Source: Companilactobacillus futsaii JCM 17355
GTDB lineage: Bacteria > Bacillota > Bacilli > Lactobacillales > Lactobacillaceae
Length of the DNA stretch: 64,000 nt
Assembly (NCBI RefSeq): GCF_001435505.1
Contig: NZ_AZDO01000080.1
Span: 1 to 64,000 of the forward strand
Direction: 5' to 3'
Below are positions 34,567 to 44,183 of this stretch, piece by piece. The translations under genes were made by a program, and so were the position numbers. A model generated the notes under the pieces. It saw only the letters and a program-made list of their open reading frames with translations, had not been told where the DNA came from and ran no database searches. The stretch's first letter is position 1. Each line of letters opens with the position of its first letter.

Positions 34567-36132
34567 ATGTATCCTGCTATCATAACCTTCTCTTTCGCTC
34601 TAGTAACATTAATTGTGGGTGTCCTTTTCGGATATGCTCTCTGTAAAGATGCCTATGAGAAAAAACTTTCACAAGCTAAACAAACGGCTGAAGATATCGT
34701 TTCAGACGCCAAAAAGGCTGCCAAGTCTTTGAAAAAAGAAACATTGCTTGAAGCCAAGGACGAAATTCATCAGTATCGTGAGAAACAAGAAGATGAATTG
34801 AAGGAACGTCGTAAAGATATTCAGAAACAAGAAAATCGTGTTCTCGAAAGACAAGACATTTTGGATAAAAAAGACCAAACGCTTGAAAAACGTGAGGACA
34901 ATATCGAGAAAAACGAGAATAATCTTACAGCACGTCAACAAAAACTTGATGAAAAATCTAAACAATTGACTGATACTCTTGAAAAACAGCAAGCGGAGCT
35001 GGTAAGAGTAAGTAACTTAACTCGTGAACAAGCGAGAAAAATCATTCTTGATAAGTTAAATAAAGAATTGGTTCATGAACGTGCCAAAATGATTAAAGAA
35101 AGTGACGAACAGGCTAAACAGACATCTGAAAAAGATGCTAAAGCTTTGATCGTTGCAGCTATACAAAGAAGTGCAGCTGACACTGTTTCAGAATCGACCG
35201 TTACAACCGTTACATTGCCTAACGAAGACATGAAGGGGAGAATCATCGGTCGTGAGGGTAGAAATATCCGGACTATTGAAGCGTTAACGGGGGTTGACTT
35301 GATAATCGACGATACTCCAGAAGCAGTTGCTTTAAGTGCTTATGATCCAGTCAGACGAGAAATTGCGCGTATGGCTTTGGAAAAATTGATCGAAGATGGA
35401 AGAATTCATCCAGCCCGTATTGAAGAAATGGTAGATAAGGCTAGAAAAGAAATGGATGATCATATTCGTGAAGTTGGTGAACAAACTGTTTATAGTTTGG
35501 GAATCAGTTCAGTTAATCCTGATTTGATCAAGATTATTGGACGTATGGAATATCGTACGAGTTACGGTCAAAATGTTTTGAATCACTCAATTGAAGTCGC
35601 TAAATTATCCGCTGTAATGGCTTCAGAGTTGGGTGAAGATGTTATGTTAGCAAAACGAGCAGGTTTATTACACGATATCGGTAAAGCTATCGATCGTGAA
35701 GTTGACGGGTCCCACGTAGAAATTGGCGTGGATATCGCAACTAAGTATAAAGAACCAGAAGTGGTCATTAATACGATTGCTTCACATCATGGGGATGTTG
35801 AACCAACATCATTAATTGCAACAATTGTTGCGGCGGCTGATGCAATTTCTGCATCGCGTCCTGGTGCTAGATCAGAATCGATGGAGAATTACATTCACCG
35901 TCTTGAGAAATTGGAAGAAATTTCTGATAAACATGAAGGTGTTGATCATAGTTATGCTATTCAAGCTGGTCATGAGATTCGTGTCATGGTCAAACCTGAA
36001 CAAATTTCTGACGATCAAGCTGCAATTTTGGCTCGAGATATTAAAGGTGAGATTGAAGACAACCTTGAATATCCTGGACATATCAAAGTTACAGTTGTTC
36101 GTGAAGTCAGAAAAGTTGAATTAGCAAAATAA
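34567..36132 (+). CDS. rny: Ribonuclease Y
   Basis: 521 residues. One N-terminal membrane anchor (about 5-25), a long charged coiled coil (about 30-195), a KH RNA-binding domain (about 210-275, [12 protein letters not shown]) and an HD hydrolase domain (HDIGKAID) to about 425. It is the main mRNA-decay endonuclease of Firmicutes, membrane-tethered. The ATG follows GGAGGTGATGGC. It is transcribed alone, from its own promoter to a terminator. Confidence 0.97.
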   Translation: MYPAIITFSFALVTLIVGVLFGYALCKDAYEKKLSQAKQTAEDIVSDAKKAAKSLKKETLLEAKDEIHQYREKQEDELKERRKDIQKQENRVLERQDILDKKDQTLEKREDNIEKNENNLTARQQKLDEKSKQLTDTLEKQQAELVRVSNLTREQARKIILDKLNKELVHERAKMIKESDEQAKQTSEKDAKALIVAAIQRSAADTVSESTVTTVTLPNEDMKGRIIGREGRNIRTIEALTGVDLIIDDTPEAVALSAYDPVRREIARMALEKLIEDGRIHPARIEEMVDKARKEMDDHIREVGEQTVYSLGISSVNPDLIKIIGRMEYRTSYGQNVLNHSIEVAKLSAVMASELGEDVMLAKRAGLLHDIGKAIDREVDGSHVEIGVDIATKYKEPEVVINTIASHHGDVEPTSLIATIVAAADAISASRPGARSESMENYIHRLEKLEEISDKHEGVDHSYAIQAGHEIRVMVKPEQISDDQAAILARDIKGEIEDNLEYPGHIKVTVVREVRKVELAK

Positions 36133-36145
36133 TAATTATTATTGA

Positions 36146-36177
36146 GGGGTGTATCAAAAGGGTACACTCTTTTTTTA
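36146..36177 (+). terminator. Terminator after rny
   Basis: GGGGTGTA (36146-36153) pairs with TACACTCT (36163-36170) including G-U pairs, then a T-run. Confidence 0.8.
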
Positions 36178-36183
36178 TTTTCT

Positions 36184-36212
36184 TTTAGATTAAGGGTCTG
36201 GTATTGTATAAT
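36184..36212 (+). promoter_or_regulatory. Promoter for tagO
   Basis: TTTAGA (36184-36189), 17 bases, TATAAT (36207-36212). Confidence 0.55.
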
Positions 36213-36244
36213 TGTTTTATCAATGGAAAGTGAGTTTTTCTAAA

Positions 36245-37339
36245 ATGTCGGTTATGTTTAGTGTAATAGTAAAATTATTTTTAACGATGATCCTGTCGGC
36301 CGCAATAACTCCTTTCGTAGTGAAATTAGCCTATATTTTAGGAGCTGTGGATAAACCAAATGCTCGGCGAGTAAATATTAAGCCAATGCCCACAATGGGT
36401 GGACTGGCTATTTTTATTGCGTTTAATTTCTCAACGTTTGTCTTATTGCGTGAACAATTTCCTACTCATGAGTTGTTCAGTGTTTTCTTGGCTGAATGTA
36501 TTATTATTTTGACGGGGATTATTGATGATATTAGAGAGTTATCTCCCAAAGCTAAGTTGGCTGGTATTTTAGCAGCATCTTTAGTGATTTATTTCTTAGC
36601 GGGAATAAGAATGAATGAGGTCACTTTGCCAATCTTTGGTTCATTCCAATTGGGCTGGTGGAGTTTACCAATTACCATCATTTGGATCATAGCCATTACT
36701 AATGCCGTCAATTTGATTGATGGACTTGACGGGTTAGCAACGGGTGTTTCAATCATAGCTTTGTTTACCATGGGGGTTATGGCATATTTCTTCTTGAATA
36801 TGACAAATGTCTACGTCGCAATTTGGATTTTTGCGATGGTAGCGGCTTTGATTGGTTTCTTGCCACATAATTTCCATCCAGCAAGTATTTTCTTAGGCGA
36901 TACAGGTTCGCTCTTTATTGGTTTTATGATGGCCGTGTTCTCTTTGAAGGGGCTAAAAAACGTAACTTTCATAAGTTTGTTGATGCCAGTGGTTATTATG
37001 GGTGTACCAATTACAGATACTGTTTATGCAATTTTAAGAAGATTATTGAATAAAAAGCCGATTATGCAAGCAGATAAACATCATTTACATCATCGTTTGA
37101 TGCAGTTAGGTTTGTCTCATCGTCAGACTGTTTTAGTAATTTACGGACTATCATTAGTTTTTGCTTTTATTTCATTGTTGTATCCATTGTCAACTTTGTG
37201 GGGTAGCGTTTTATTAACAGTTGGCGTATTGATTGGTTTGGAATTATTTATTGAATCGATTGGTTTACTTGGTGATGATCGTCAGCCTTTATTACGGGCA
37301 ATCCAAAGATTCGTTAAAAGAATGGAAAAGAAAGATTAG
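36245..37339 (+). CDS. tagO: TagO/WecA-type undecaprenyl-phosphate GlcNAc-1-phosphate transferase
   Basis: 364 residues, about ten to eleven membrane helices. MraY-superfamily motifs: GIIDDIRELSPKAK (Asp-rich), NAVNLIDGLDGLATG and the cytoplasmic histidine motif DKHHLHHRL. It starts wall teichoic acid or other undecaprenyl-linked polymers. ATG 36245 follows GGAAAGTGAG; upstream TTG 36212 lies in the -10 box, so it cannot be the start. Confidence 0.92.
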   Translation: MSVMFSVIVKLFLTMILSAAITPFVVKLAYILGAVDKPNARRVNIKPMPTMGGLAIFIAFNFSTFVLLREQFPTHELFSVFLAECIIILTGIIDDIRELSPKAKLAGILAASLVIYFLAGIRMNEVTLPIFGSFQLGWWSLPITIIWIIAITNAVNLIDGLDGLATGVSIIALFTMGVMAYFFLNMTNVYVAIWIFAMVAALIGFLPHNFHPASIFLGDTGSLFIGFMMAVFSLKGLKNVTFISLLMPVVIMGVPITDTVYAILRRLLNKKPIMQADKHHLHHRLMQLGLSHRQTVLVIYGLSLVFAFISLLYPLSTLWGSVLLTVGVLIGLELFIESIGLLGDDRQPLLRAIQRFVKRMEKKD

Positions 37340-37368
37340 CAAGCGTCGTTATAGCGCCTGCTTTTTTT
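37338..37368 (+). terminator. Terminator after tagO
   Basis: AGCAAGCGT (37338-37346) pairs with GCGCCTGCT (37354-37362) with one mismatch, then seven T's. The stem starts within the tagO stop. Confidence 0.8.
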
Positions 37369-37383
37369 GTCTCTGGAGATATT

Positions 37384-37428
37384 CTACAAATCTTAGACGC
37401 CCTAAAGATTGCGTTCTACTCTTTGTAG
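37384..37428 (+). repeat. Nested inverted repeats before the XRE gene
   Basis: CTACAAA (37384-37390) is matched by TTTGTAG (37422-37428), with an inner TCTTA/TAAAGA pair and ACGC/GCGT. It lies about 50 bases before the start of the next gene and may be a leader structure or operator. Confidence 0.35.
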
Positions 37429-37479
37429 GTAGTAAATATACTTAGCTCCCTTTAAATTTTAATCGAGGAGGATTTCAAC

Positions 37480-38238
37480 ATGGAATTAAGTGAACAATTG
37501 AAGAGGTATCGCAAGCAAAATAATTTAACTCAACGGGAATTAGCTTTGAAATTAAATGTTTCTGATAAGACAATTTCTAGTTGGGAAACTGGACGAACAT
37601 ATCCTGATATTTCCCTGTTGATCAATTTAAGTTCTATTTTGAATGTTTCCTTAGATGAATTTTTAAAAGGAGATTTTAAAACGGTGCAAAAAATTGATAA
37701 AGATTTGAAATTAAAGCGGGTTTATAAAAAATGGTTAATAGCAATTTTAGTATTAGTTTTTGCTGTTGGAGGAGCTTTTTATTTTTTATCAACTTACCAA
37801 TATAAAAATGTTATGATTGATCGATTTAATCCACTGCTAGAGACAAAAATTGGTTATGCTGCTTTGCCAACTGAAAAGACCGCTGTTGCTTCAGACTATG
37901 AGACTGTTAAAAATTCTCATGGTAAAACTAAAAAGATTTTGGGTTCGCCTTATAAAAATATGGTTGTAACTGATAATGCTTGGGGAGACTCTTCATTTTT
38001 GACTTTTTATGGTGGCTTAGCTCCTAAAAATAAATCTTATGCAATGGTAAAACATCGTGGTAGCTATGTTTCTAGAATTAATTTTGTCGATTGGGGATCA
38101 ATTCCTAAATCTATTCGTAATAATATGTATCGAGATTATGAAAAATATCGAGAGATGTATCAAATCTTTAAGGAAAGCCAAAAAGCGCATCAAGGAAGCA
38201 ATGCTCCAGTTTTTACTGTGCAGACAGGTAGATACTAA
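37480..38238 (+). CDS. XRE-family regulator tethered to the membrane
   Basis: 252 residues. N-terminal HTH (about 5-62: YRKQNNLTQRELALKLNVS, WETGRTYPD), a basic linker, one membrane helix (about 85-103, WLIAILVLVFAVGGAFYF) and an outside domain of about 145 residues with a Lys-rich, Tyr-rich composition. The external domain is unknown to me. GAGGAGG precedes the ATG. It is flanked by terminators on both sides, so it is a single unit. It could sense something outside and act directly on DNA, or be a silent regulator. Confidence 0.8.
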   Translation: MELSEQLKRYRKQNNLTQRELALKLNVSDKTISSWETGRTYPDISLLINLSSILNVSLDEFLKGDFKTVQKIDKDLKLKRVYKKWLIAILVLVFAVGGAFYFLSTYQYKNVMIDRFNPLLETKIGYAALPTEKTAVASDYETVKNSHGKTKKILGSPYKNMVVTDNAWGDSSFLTFYGGLAPKNKSYAMVKHRGSYVSRINFVDWGSIPKSIRNNMYRDYEKYREMYQIFKESQKAHQGSNAPVFTVQTGRY

Positions 38239-38275
38239 AAAAATCCGGTTCGTTTTTTTGCGAATCGGATTTTTT
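38237..38275. terminator. Bidirectional terminator between the XRE gene and yigZ
   Basis: AAAAAATCCGGTTCG pairs with CGAATCGGATTTTTT (15 bp, one G-U) around a T-rich loop. Both stop codons touch the stem. Confidence 0.9.
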
Positions 38276-38912
38276 AATTGGCTTCAATTGGAACTTGTTT
38301 GTAAGTTTTTTGAGTTTCCTTTAATTGAATTTGGTTTTGGAATAAGTCTTTGATATTTTGTACAGCTTGATCAACCACATTTAAATCTAAATAAATTTCA
38401 CATTTAATATCGGTAGTGAACTGTTTATTTTCAAGGTTTATCTTTTCATTTTTAGCATAGTTGTCGAATTTATCAAACAGATGATATGGAATCGTTAGTT
38501 CGAATCCCTGTTGAATACGATTTTCAACTAAGCCAATTTCTTTGACTGCTTCAGCAGTGGTTGAAGAATAAGCCCTGATGAGGCCACCAGCTCCTAATTT
38601 GATACCACCGAAATATCTAGTAACGACGACTGCCACATTTTGCAATTCTTGTTGTTGCAAGACGTTTAAAATTGGTGATCCGGCAGTTCCACTGGGTTCA
38701 CCATCATCTGACATACGTTCGATCAGAACATTTTCTTTGACGATAAAGGCCGTGCAATTATGAGTTGCTCCAGATTCTTGTTGACGAATTTTTTTGATGA
38801 AATCGTTAGCTTCATCTTCAGAAAAGACTTGAGCGACATGTGCAATGAAACGAGATTTTTTAATGTCTTTTTCGTGACTGCCAGTTTGGGCGATTGTTTT
38901 ATAATTTTCCAA
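38274..38912 (-). CDS. YigZ/IMPACT family protein (YvyE-like)
   Basis: 212 residues. N-terminal UPF0029 domain with KKSRFIAHVA, THNCTAFIV, DDGEPSGTAGSP and TRYFGGIKLGAGGLIRAY, and a C-terminal DUF1949 ferredoxin-like part (about 140-205). The family is widely conserved and related to eukaryotic IMPACT; no definite biochemical role is established. It is divergent from comFA across 30 bases, the typical neighbour in Firmicutes. Confidence 0.9.
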   Translation of the reverse strand: MENYKTIAQTGSHEKDIKKSRFIAHVAQVFSEDEANDFIKKIRQQESGATHNCTAFIVKENVLIERMSDDGEPSGTAGSPILNVLQQQELQNVAVVVTRYFGGIKLGAGGLIRAYSSTTAEAVKEIGLVENRIQQGFELTIPYHLFDKFDNYAKNEKINLENKQFTTDIKCEIYLDLNVVDQAVQNIKDLFQNQIQLKETQKTYKQVPIEAN

Positions 38913-38942
38913 AAATAATGACTCCTTTGCGTATTTTTTTAT

Positions 38943-40253
38943 ATGGATAAAATAAATGAATATTTGGGTGGTCGCATACTCAATGCGGCTAATTTAGAGA
39001 ATGAAGATTTATATAGGCTCCAAACATTGGGAGGCGTAATTTGTGATGCAACTTTTAAAAAAGACAATAAATTATTTTGTCGGCGTTGTTTAATGGAAAT
39101 CGAAAAGTTACCGATTGATTTTCAATATTGTCGCCACTGTATTAACTTAGGAAAAATTCAAGTAAACGATAAGTTAATAATTACTCCAACAGACGTCTCT
39201 TATCCAGTTCAGAGCCAATACCTACGATGGAATGGGCAATTAACTTCGAATCAACAAAAAGGTGTCAGAGAGCTTATAAATGCTTTCCAAAAGAAGCAAA
39301 ATCATTTAGTTTGGGCTGTAACGGGCGCTGGTAAAACAGAAATGATTTTTCCCTTAATTGAACAAACTTTAAAAGAAGGCCGACGAGTGGCAATGTGTTC
39401 ACCTCGGGTCGATGTCTGTATTGAATTATTCCCACGAATTCAAAAAGTTTTTCCTAGAACTTCAATTGGACTTTTTCATGGCAAGAGTGAAGAAAAATAT
39501 CATTTGACTCAGATTGCCATTATGACAGTTCATCAATTGATTCGTTTTGAGCATGCCTTTGATGTTTTGATAATTGATGAAGTAGATTCATATCCCTTGG
39601 CTGGAAACGAAATGCTTCATAGAGCTATTAATAAGGCTAAAAAAACTAGTGGGATGATCGTCTATTTATCAGCCACGCCACCTAAAAAATTAATTCAAGA
39701 TGTTCAAAAAGAAAAAATCACCTTGAGTAAATTGTATCAAAGATTTCACGGACACCCATTACCTGAACCAAGATGTCATTTATTATTTAAAAAAATTGAT
39801 TTTTGGGGCATTAATCCTCAACTGCGTTATAAATTAAATAAAATGATTAATAATAAACAACGTTTTATGTTATTTTTTCCACAAATTCCAATTATGAAAT
39901 CATTCGCCAAACAATTAGAAAAATTATATCCAACATTAACTTTTGTCGATGTAAGTTCCAAGGATAAACAACGATTAGAAAAAGTTCAACTATTTCGCGA
40001 GCAAAAAGTTCAAGCCATTTTAACAACGACGATTTTGGAGCGTGGAGTAACCTTTAAAAAAATCACAGTAATTGTCTTGGAAGCACAGGCCAAGGAATTT
40101 ACGAAGACAACATTAATTCAAATAGCTGGTCGAGCTGGTCGTGGTAAGGATTCCTATGATGATGAAGTACATTTTTATTACCAATATTATACGGATCAAA
40201 TACGCTTAGCTTGTGCAGAAATAAAATACTTAAATCGGCAGGCCAAAAAATGA
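38943..40253 (+). CDS. comFA: ComFA, competence helicase
   Basis: 436 residues. N-terminal zinc finger with C46, C49, C63 and C66, then a superfamily-2 helicase core: GAGKT at 128-132 (VTGAGKTEM), DEVD as the DEAD-box variant, LSATPP (motif III) and IQIAGRAGRG (motif VI). ComFA drives uptake of single-stranded DNA in transformation. It overlaps comFC by 4 bases (ATGA). Length matches the family. Confidence 0.93.
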   Translation: MDKINEYLGGRILNAANLENEDLYRLQTLGGVICDATFKKDNKLFCRRCLMEIEKLPIDFQYCRHCINLGKIQVNDKLIITPTDVSYPVQSQYLRWNGQLTSNQQKGVRELINAFQKKQNHLVWAVTGAGKTEMIFPLIEQTLKEGRRVAMCSPRVDVCIELFPRIQKVFPRTSIGLFHGKSEEKYHLTQIAIMTVHQLIRFEHAFDVLIIDEVDSYPLAGNEMLHRAINKAKKTSGMIVYLSATPPKKLIQDVQKEKITLSKLYQRFHGHPLPEPRCHLLFKKIDFWGINPQLRYKLNKMINNKQRFMLFFPQIPIMKSFAKQLEKLYPTLTFVDVSSKDKQRLEKVQLFREQKVQAILTTTILERGVTFKKITVIVLEAQAKEFTKTTLIQIAGRAGRGKDSYDDEVHFYYQYYTDQIRLACAEIKYLNRQAKK

Positions 40254-40930
40254 AATGTCCTAATTGTGGTTCAGAAATAAATAATAATTTAAAAATATCA
40301 GAAATATTTTCGTTTAAAGCTCAAATACCAAATTATATTTGTGATTTATGCCGCAGTCAGTTGCAACCATTAGCAGGGCGGGATAATTGTCCACGTTGTC
40401 ATAAGCCAAATATTGGGACAATTTGTTCTGATTGTCTGATGTGGGAGAATAAATATCAAATAATCAATTGTCATCAGGCGTTGTTCGAGTATAATCAGTT
40501 CATACACAGCTACTTCAAGCTGTATAAAAGATACGGAGATGTCTTGTTAGCACGATTATTTTATCAAGATATAAAGAAATGGTCCTTAAAGCATTCATTT
40601 GATGTAGTTACTTACATTCCTGCTAGCCCGAGTCATCTTCAAGCACGAGGTTTTGATCCAGTTTATGAATTATATAAAGATATTTTTGAATTGAAAGAAC
40701 TTTTGGCAAAGAGAGATGCTGACAAACCACAAGCTCAAAAAAATCGCTTGGAACGCCTGCAGACTCCACAAACTTTTTATCCGCTACCAGAGTTAAAACA
40801 AATTCAAAAAAATCAAAGCATTTTGATTTTAGATGATATTTATACGACTGGACGTACTTTGATGCATAGTCATGAAATATTTAAGCGAGCTGGTTTTTCT
40901 AATATTTCAACATTTTCATTATCTAGGTAG
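40250..40930 (+). CDS. comFC: ComFC, phosphoribosyltransferase-like competence protein
   Basis: 226 residues. Two CxxC pairs near the N-terminus (MKCPNC and later CDLC, CPRC) form a zinc ribbon. The C-terminal PRTase domain has the PRPP-binding motif ILILDDIYTTGRT. It works with ComFA in DNA import. ATG 40250 overlaps the comFA stop; an earlier TTG would extend into comFA and has no ribosome binding site. It ends exactly before the cre box of hpf. Confidence 0.92.
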   Translation: MKCPNCGSEINNNLKISEIFSFKAQIPNYICDLCRSQLQPLAGRDNCPRCHKPNIGTICSDCLMWENKYQIINCHQALFEYNQFIHSYFKLYKRYGDVLLARLFYQDIKKWSLKHSFDVVTYIPASPSHLQARGFDPVYELYKDIFELKELLAKRDADKPQAQKNRLERLQTPQTFYPLPELKQIQKNQSILILDDIYTTGRTLMHSHEIFKRAGFSNISTFSLSR

Positions 40931-40944
40931 TGTAAACGTTGTCA
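40931..40944. promoter_or_regulatory. cre site (CcpA) over the hpf promoter
   Basis: TGTAAACGTTGTCA matches the consensus TGWAANCGNTNWCA at every position. It contains the -35 (TTGTCA, 40939-40944), so CcpA bound here would block initiation. Confidence 0.8.
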
Positions 40945-40967
40945 TAAAGGCGTAAGAATATTATAAT
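40939..40967 (+). promoter_or_regulatory. Promoter for hpf
   Basis: TTGTCA (40939-40944), 17 bases, TATAAT (40962-40967). The start point would be near 40974, giving a leader of about 50 bases that overlaps the hairpin. Confidence 0.8.
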
Positions 40968-40970
40968 TAC

Positions 40971-40999
40971 ATTAAAGAGATGTAAGGACACTCTTTAAT
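40971..40999 (+). promoter_or_regulatory. 9-bp hairpin at the 5' end of the hpf transcript
   Basis: ATTAAAGAG (40971-40979) and CTCTTTAAT (40991-40999) are perfect inverse copies with an 11-base loop, at the predicted transcript start. It may protect the mRNA 5' end or be an operator. Confidence 0.5.
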
Positions 41000-41026
41000 T
41001 TCCTATCGTCGGAAGGAGAGATTATT

Positions 41027-41575
41027 ATGTTAACTATTAATGTACGTGGTGAAAATATTGAAGTAACTTCATCAATTCGCGAATACGTCGAAAAAAGACT
41101 TTCCAAAATGGAAAAATACTTTAGTGATGGAAGCAATCCAATTGCTCATGTAAACTTGAAAACATACCCTTCAAAAGGTACAAAGGTTGAAGTAACAATT
41201 CCACTACCATATATCACATTGAGAGCTGAGGAAGTAAATGATGATTTGTATGCCGGAATTGATTTAGTTGTTGATAAGCTTGAAAGACAAGTAAAGAAAT
41301 TCAAGACACGTGTAAATCGTAAGAGTCGCGAGGGCGGCAGTGTAAAGGATCTTCCTTTGAATGACATTACACCAAAAGATACAGAAGAAGATAAATCACA
41401 AATTGTTAGAACAAAGCGGTTATCATTGAAACCAATGGATGCCGAAGAGGCTGTTCTACAAATGGAAATGTTGGGCCATGAATTCTTTATCTTTGAGGAT
41501 TCAGAAACAAATGGGGCAAGCATTGTTTATAAACGTAACGATGGTAAATATGGTCTAATTGAAACTAACGAATAA
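41027..41575 (+). CDS. hpf: Long-form ribosome hibernation promoting factor
   Basis: 182 residues. N-terminal RaiA/YfiA domain (about 1-100) and C-terminal dimerisation domain (about 125-182: RTKRLSLKPMDAEEAVLQM, GHEFFIFEDSETN, VVYKR-like end). Long HPF joins two 70S ribosomes into inactive 100S dimers in stationary phase. GGAAGGAGAG precedes the ATG. A cre site over its promoter suggests repression by CcpA when glucose is plentiful. Followed by a terminator. Confidence 0.95.
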   Translation: MLTINVRGENIEVTSSIREYVEKRLSKMEKYFSDGSNPIAHVNLKTYPSKGTKVEVTIPLPYITLRAEEVNDDLYAGIDLVVDKLERQVKKFKTRVNRKSREGGSVKDLPLNDITPKDTEEDKSQIVRTKRLSLKPMDAEEAVLQMEMLGHEFFIFEDSETNGASIVYKRNDGKYGLIETNE

Positions 41576-41587
41576 AAATAATTTTTA

Positions 41588-41619
41588 AGCTGAGGTTAAT
41601 TGATGCCTCGGCTTTTTTT
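41588..41619 (+). terminator. Terminator after hpf
   Basis: AGCTGAGG (41588-41595), 10-base loop, CCTCGGCT (41606-41613), then seven T's. The remaining bases to secA (41620-41783) hold no promoter I can name with confidence. Confidence 0.88.
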
Positions 41620-41783
41620 GCGCTTATGGCTGAATTGTAAAGCTTTCTTAACACAAAAAGTTGTGCAAATGGTGTATCATAGTAATCCTGAAAAGTCTGT
41701 TTAATTGATATTAAGTTTAAAAGTTTAAAAATTAATGCTACTATTAAGAGTATGTTTATAACACTTAGGAGAGATATATTAAA

Positions 41784-44144
41784 ATGGCAAATCCACTAAG
41801 AAGATGGGTCGAAAGTGATAAAAGAGAAGTCAAACGTATGGGCAAGATTGCCGATAAGGTTGAAAGCTATGCTGATGAGTACAGTAAGCTGTCAGATGAC
41901 GATCTAAAAGCTAAGACTCCACAATTTAAAGAAAGATTAGCTAAAGGTGAAACTCTAGATGATATTTTGCCTGAAGCTTTTGCTACAGCTCGTGAAGGTG
42001 CAAAAAGAGTACTTGGACTCTATCCATTTAGAGTTCAATTAATTGGTGGTATTACTTTGCACGAAGGTAATATTGCTGAAATGAAAACTGGTGAAGGTAA
42101 GACTTTGACAGCTACATTGCCAGTATATTTGAATGCTCTTGAAGGCAAAGGTGTACACGTTGTTACAGTTAACGAATATTTGTCAGGCCGTGATGCTAAA
42201 CAAATGGGTGAATTGTACAATTGGCTAGGTCTATCAGTTGGACTAAACATTAATAGTATGAGTTCTGAAGAGAAACGTGATGCTTACAATTGTGATATTA
42301 CTTATTCAACTAATAGTGAACTTGGCTTTGACTATTTGCGTGATAACATGGTTGTTTACAAAGAACAAATGGTTCAACGTCCACTTCACTATGCTATTGT
42401 CGATGAAGTTGATTCAATTTTAATTGATGAAGCTAGAACTCCTCTGATTATTTCTGGTGCGGCTGAAAAATCAACGGCTATGTACGTTCGTGCTGATCGT
42501 TTTGCCAAAACTCTTGAAAAAGATGATTACAAGATTGATTGGCCAACTAAGTCAATCAGTTTGACTGAAACAGGAATTAGAAAAGCTGAAGATTACTTTG
42601 GCCTAGATAATCTTTATGATATTGATAATACAGTTTTGAATCACCATTTGGATCAAGCTTTGCGTGCTAATTACATCATGAGTTTGAATATCGACTACGT
42701 GGTTCAAGAGGGCGAGGTTAAAATCGTTGACCAATTTACTGGTCGTGTTATGGATGGTCGTCGTTACTCTGATGGACTACACCAAGCTATTGAAGCTAAA
42801 GAAGGCGTAGAGATTCAAGACGAAACTAAGACTATGGCTAACATCACTTATCAAAACTTCTTCCGTATGTATGATAAGTTAGCTGGTATGACTGGTACTG
42901 CTAAGACTGAAGCAGAAGAATTTAGAGAGATCTATAACATGGAAGTTATTTCAATCCCTACTAATAAACCAGTTATCCGTGTTGATAAAGATGACGTTTT
43001 GTATCCAACTTTGAAGAGTAAATTTGCGGCGGTTGTCCGTGAAATCAAGAAACGCCATGCTAAAGGTCAGCCATTACTAGTTGGTACCGTTGCGGTTGAA
43101 TCTTCGGAATACTTATCTAAATTATTAGATAAGGAAGGTATTCCACATGCTGTCTTGAATGCTAAGAACCACGCTAAAGAAGCTGAAATCATCATGAACG
43201 CTGGTCAACGTGGTGCTGTTACGATTGCTACTAACATGGCTGGTCGTGGTACTGATATTAAGCTTGGACCTGGTGTTGTTGAACTAGGTGGTCTATGTGT
43301 TATTGGTACTGAACGTCACGAATCACGTCGTATCGATAATCAATTGCGTGGACGTTCAGGTCGTCAAGGTGATCCTGGTGTAACACAATTTTACATGTCA
43401 CTAGAAGATGACTTAATGAAGCGTTTTGGTTCAGATCGAATCAAACGTGTTCTAAAAACTTTGAAGATTGAAGATGACGATGCTGTTATCCAAAGTAAGA
43501 TGATGACTCGCCAAGTTGAATCTGCTCAAAAGCGTGTTGAAGGTAATAACTACGATACACGTAAGAACACTCTTCAATATGATGATGTTATGCGTGAACA
43601 ACGTGAAGTTATTTATAAAGAAAGAATGGAAGTTATCACTGAAGACAAAGATCTTGATAAAGTGTTGCTTCCTATGATTGAAAGAACTATCAAAGCGCAA
43701 GTTGACGTTCATACACAAGGCAAGGAAGAAGATTGGGAACTTGAAGCTATTGCTGACTTTGCCAAAGCTGCCTTGGTCAATGACGATCAAATGAGTGTTG
43801 TTGACTTACAACTTAAGAAACCCGAAGAAATTGTTAAGTATTTGATGGATTTTGTTCACAAGAATTACGAACAGAAGAAACAACAACTTGGTGATCCTTC
43901 TCAAATGCTAGAATTTGAAAAAGTTGTTATACTTAGAGTCGTTGATGAACATTGGACTGATCATATCGATGCTATGGATCAATTACGTCAATCAATTGGT
44001 TTACGTGGATACGGACAATTGAATCCTTTGGTTGAGTACCAAGAAGAAGGATATCGTATGTTTGAAGAAATGGTTTCAGATATTGAATATGATGTTACAA
44101 GACTATTCATGAAGGCCGAAATTAGACAAAATATGGAAAGATAA
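41784..44144 (+). CDS. secA: SecA, preprotein translocase ATPase
   Basis: 786 residues. NBD1 with MKTGEGKTL (Walker A), [16 protein letters not shown], a preprotein cross-linking domain and NBD2 with [16 protein letters not shown] and [10 protein letters not shown]. The C-terminal zinc-binding tail found in many SecA1 proteins is missing: the protein stops at about the helical scaffold end. It drives secretion through SecYEG, including the surface proteins in this window. AGGAGAG precedes the ATG. The order hpf-secA-prfB is conserved. Confidence 0.97.
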   Translation: MANPLRRWVESDKREVKRMGKIADKVESYADEYSKLSDDDLKAKTPQFKERLAKGETLDDILPEAFATAREGAKRVLGLYPFRVQLIGGITLHEGNIAEMKTGEGKTLTATLPVYLNALEGKGVHVVTVNEYLSGRDAKQMGELYNWLGLSVGLNINSMSSEEKRDAYNCDITYSTNSELGFDYLRDNMVVYKEQMVQRPLHYAIVDEVDSILIDEARTPLIISGAAEKSTAMYVRADRFAKTLEKDDYKIDWPTKSISLTETGIRKAEDYFGLDNLYDIDNTVLNHHLDQALRANYIMSLNIDYVVQEGEVKIVDQFTGRVMDGRRYSDGLHQAIEAKEGVEIQDETKTMANITYQNFFRMYDKLAGMTGTAKTEAEEFREIYNMEVISIPTNKPVIRVDKDDVLYPTLKSKFAAVVREIKKRHAKGQPLLVGTVAVESSEYLSKLLDKEGIPHAVLNAKNHAKEAEIIMNAGQRGAVTIATNMAGRGTDIKLGPGVVELGGLCVIGTERHESRRIDNQLRGRSGRQGDPGVTQFYMSLEDDLMKRFGSDRIKRVLKTLKIEDDDAVIQSKMMTRQVESAQKRVEGNNYDTRKNTLQYDDVMREQREVIYKERMEVITEDKDLDKVLLPMIERTIKAQVDVHTQGKEEDWELEAIADFAKAALVNDDQMSVVDLQLKKPEEIVKYLMDFVHKNYEQKKQQLGDPSQMLEFEKVVILRVVDEHWTDHIDAMDQLRQSIGLRGYGQLNPLVEYQEEGYRMFEEMVSDIEYDVTRLFMKAEIRQNMER

Positions 44145-44145
44145 A

Positions 44146-44171
44146 AGCGGGCCAAATGGCCTGCTTTTTTT
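44146..44171 (+). terminator. Terminator between secA and prfB
   Basis: AGCGGGCC (44146-44153), loop AAAT, GGCCTGCT (44158-44165), then seven T's, 13 bases before prfB. Some readthrough must serve prfB, as there is no room for another promoter. Confidence 0.85.
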
Positions 44172-44183
44172 ATAGGTGACGTT

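Noticed and set aside
36212-36244. Upstream TTG start for tagO
   Set aside because: It lies in the -10 box of the promoter and has no ribosome binding site.
41146-41523. 125-codon minus-strand frame opposite hpf
   Set aside because: Antisense shadow of a certain gene; no start signal.
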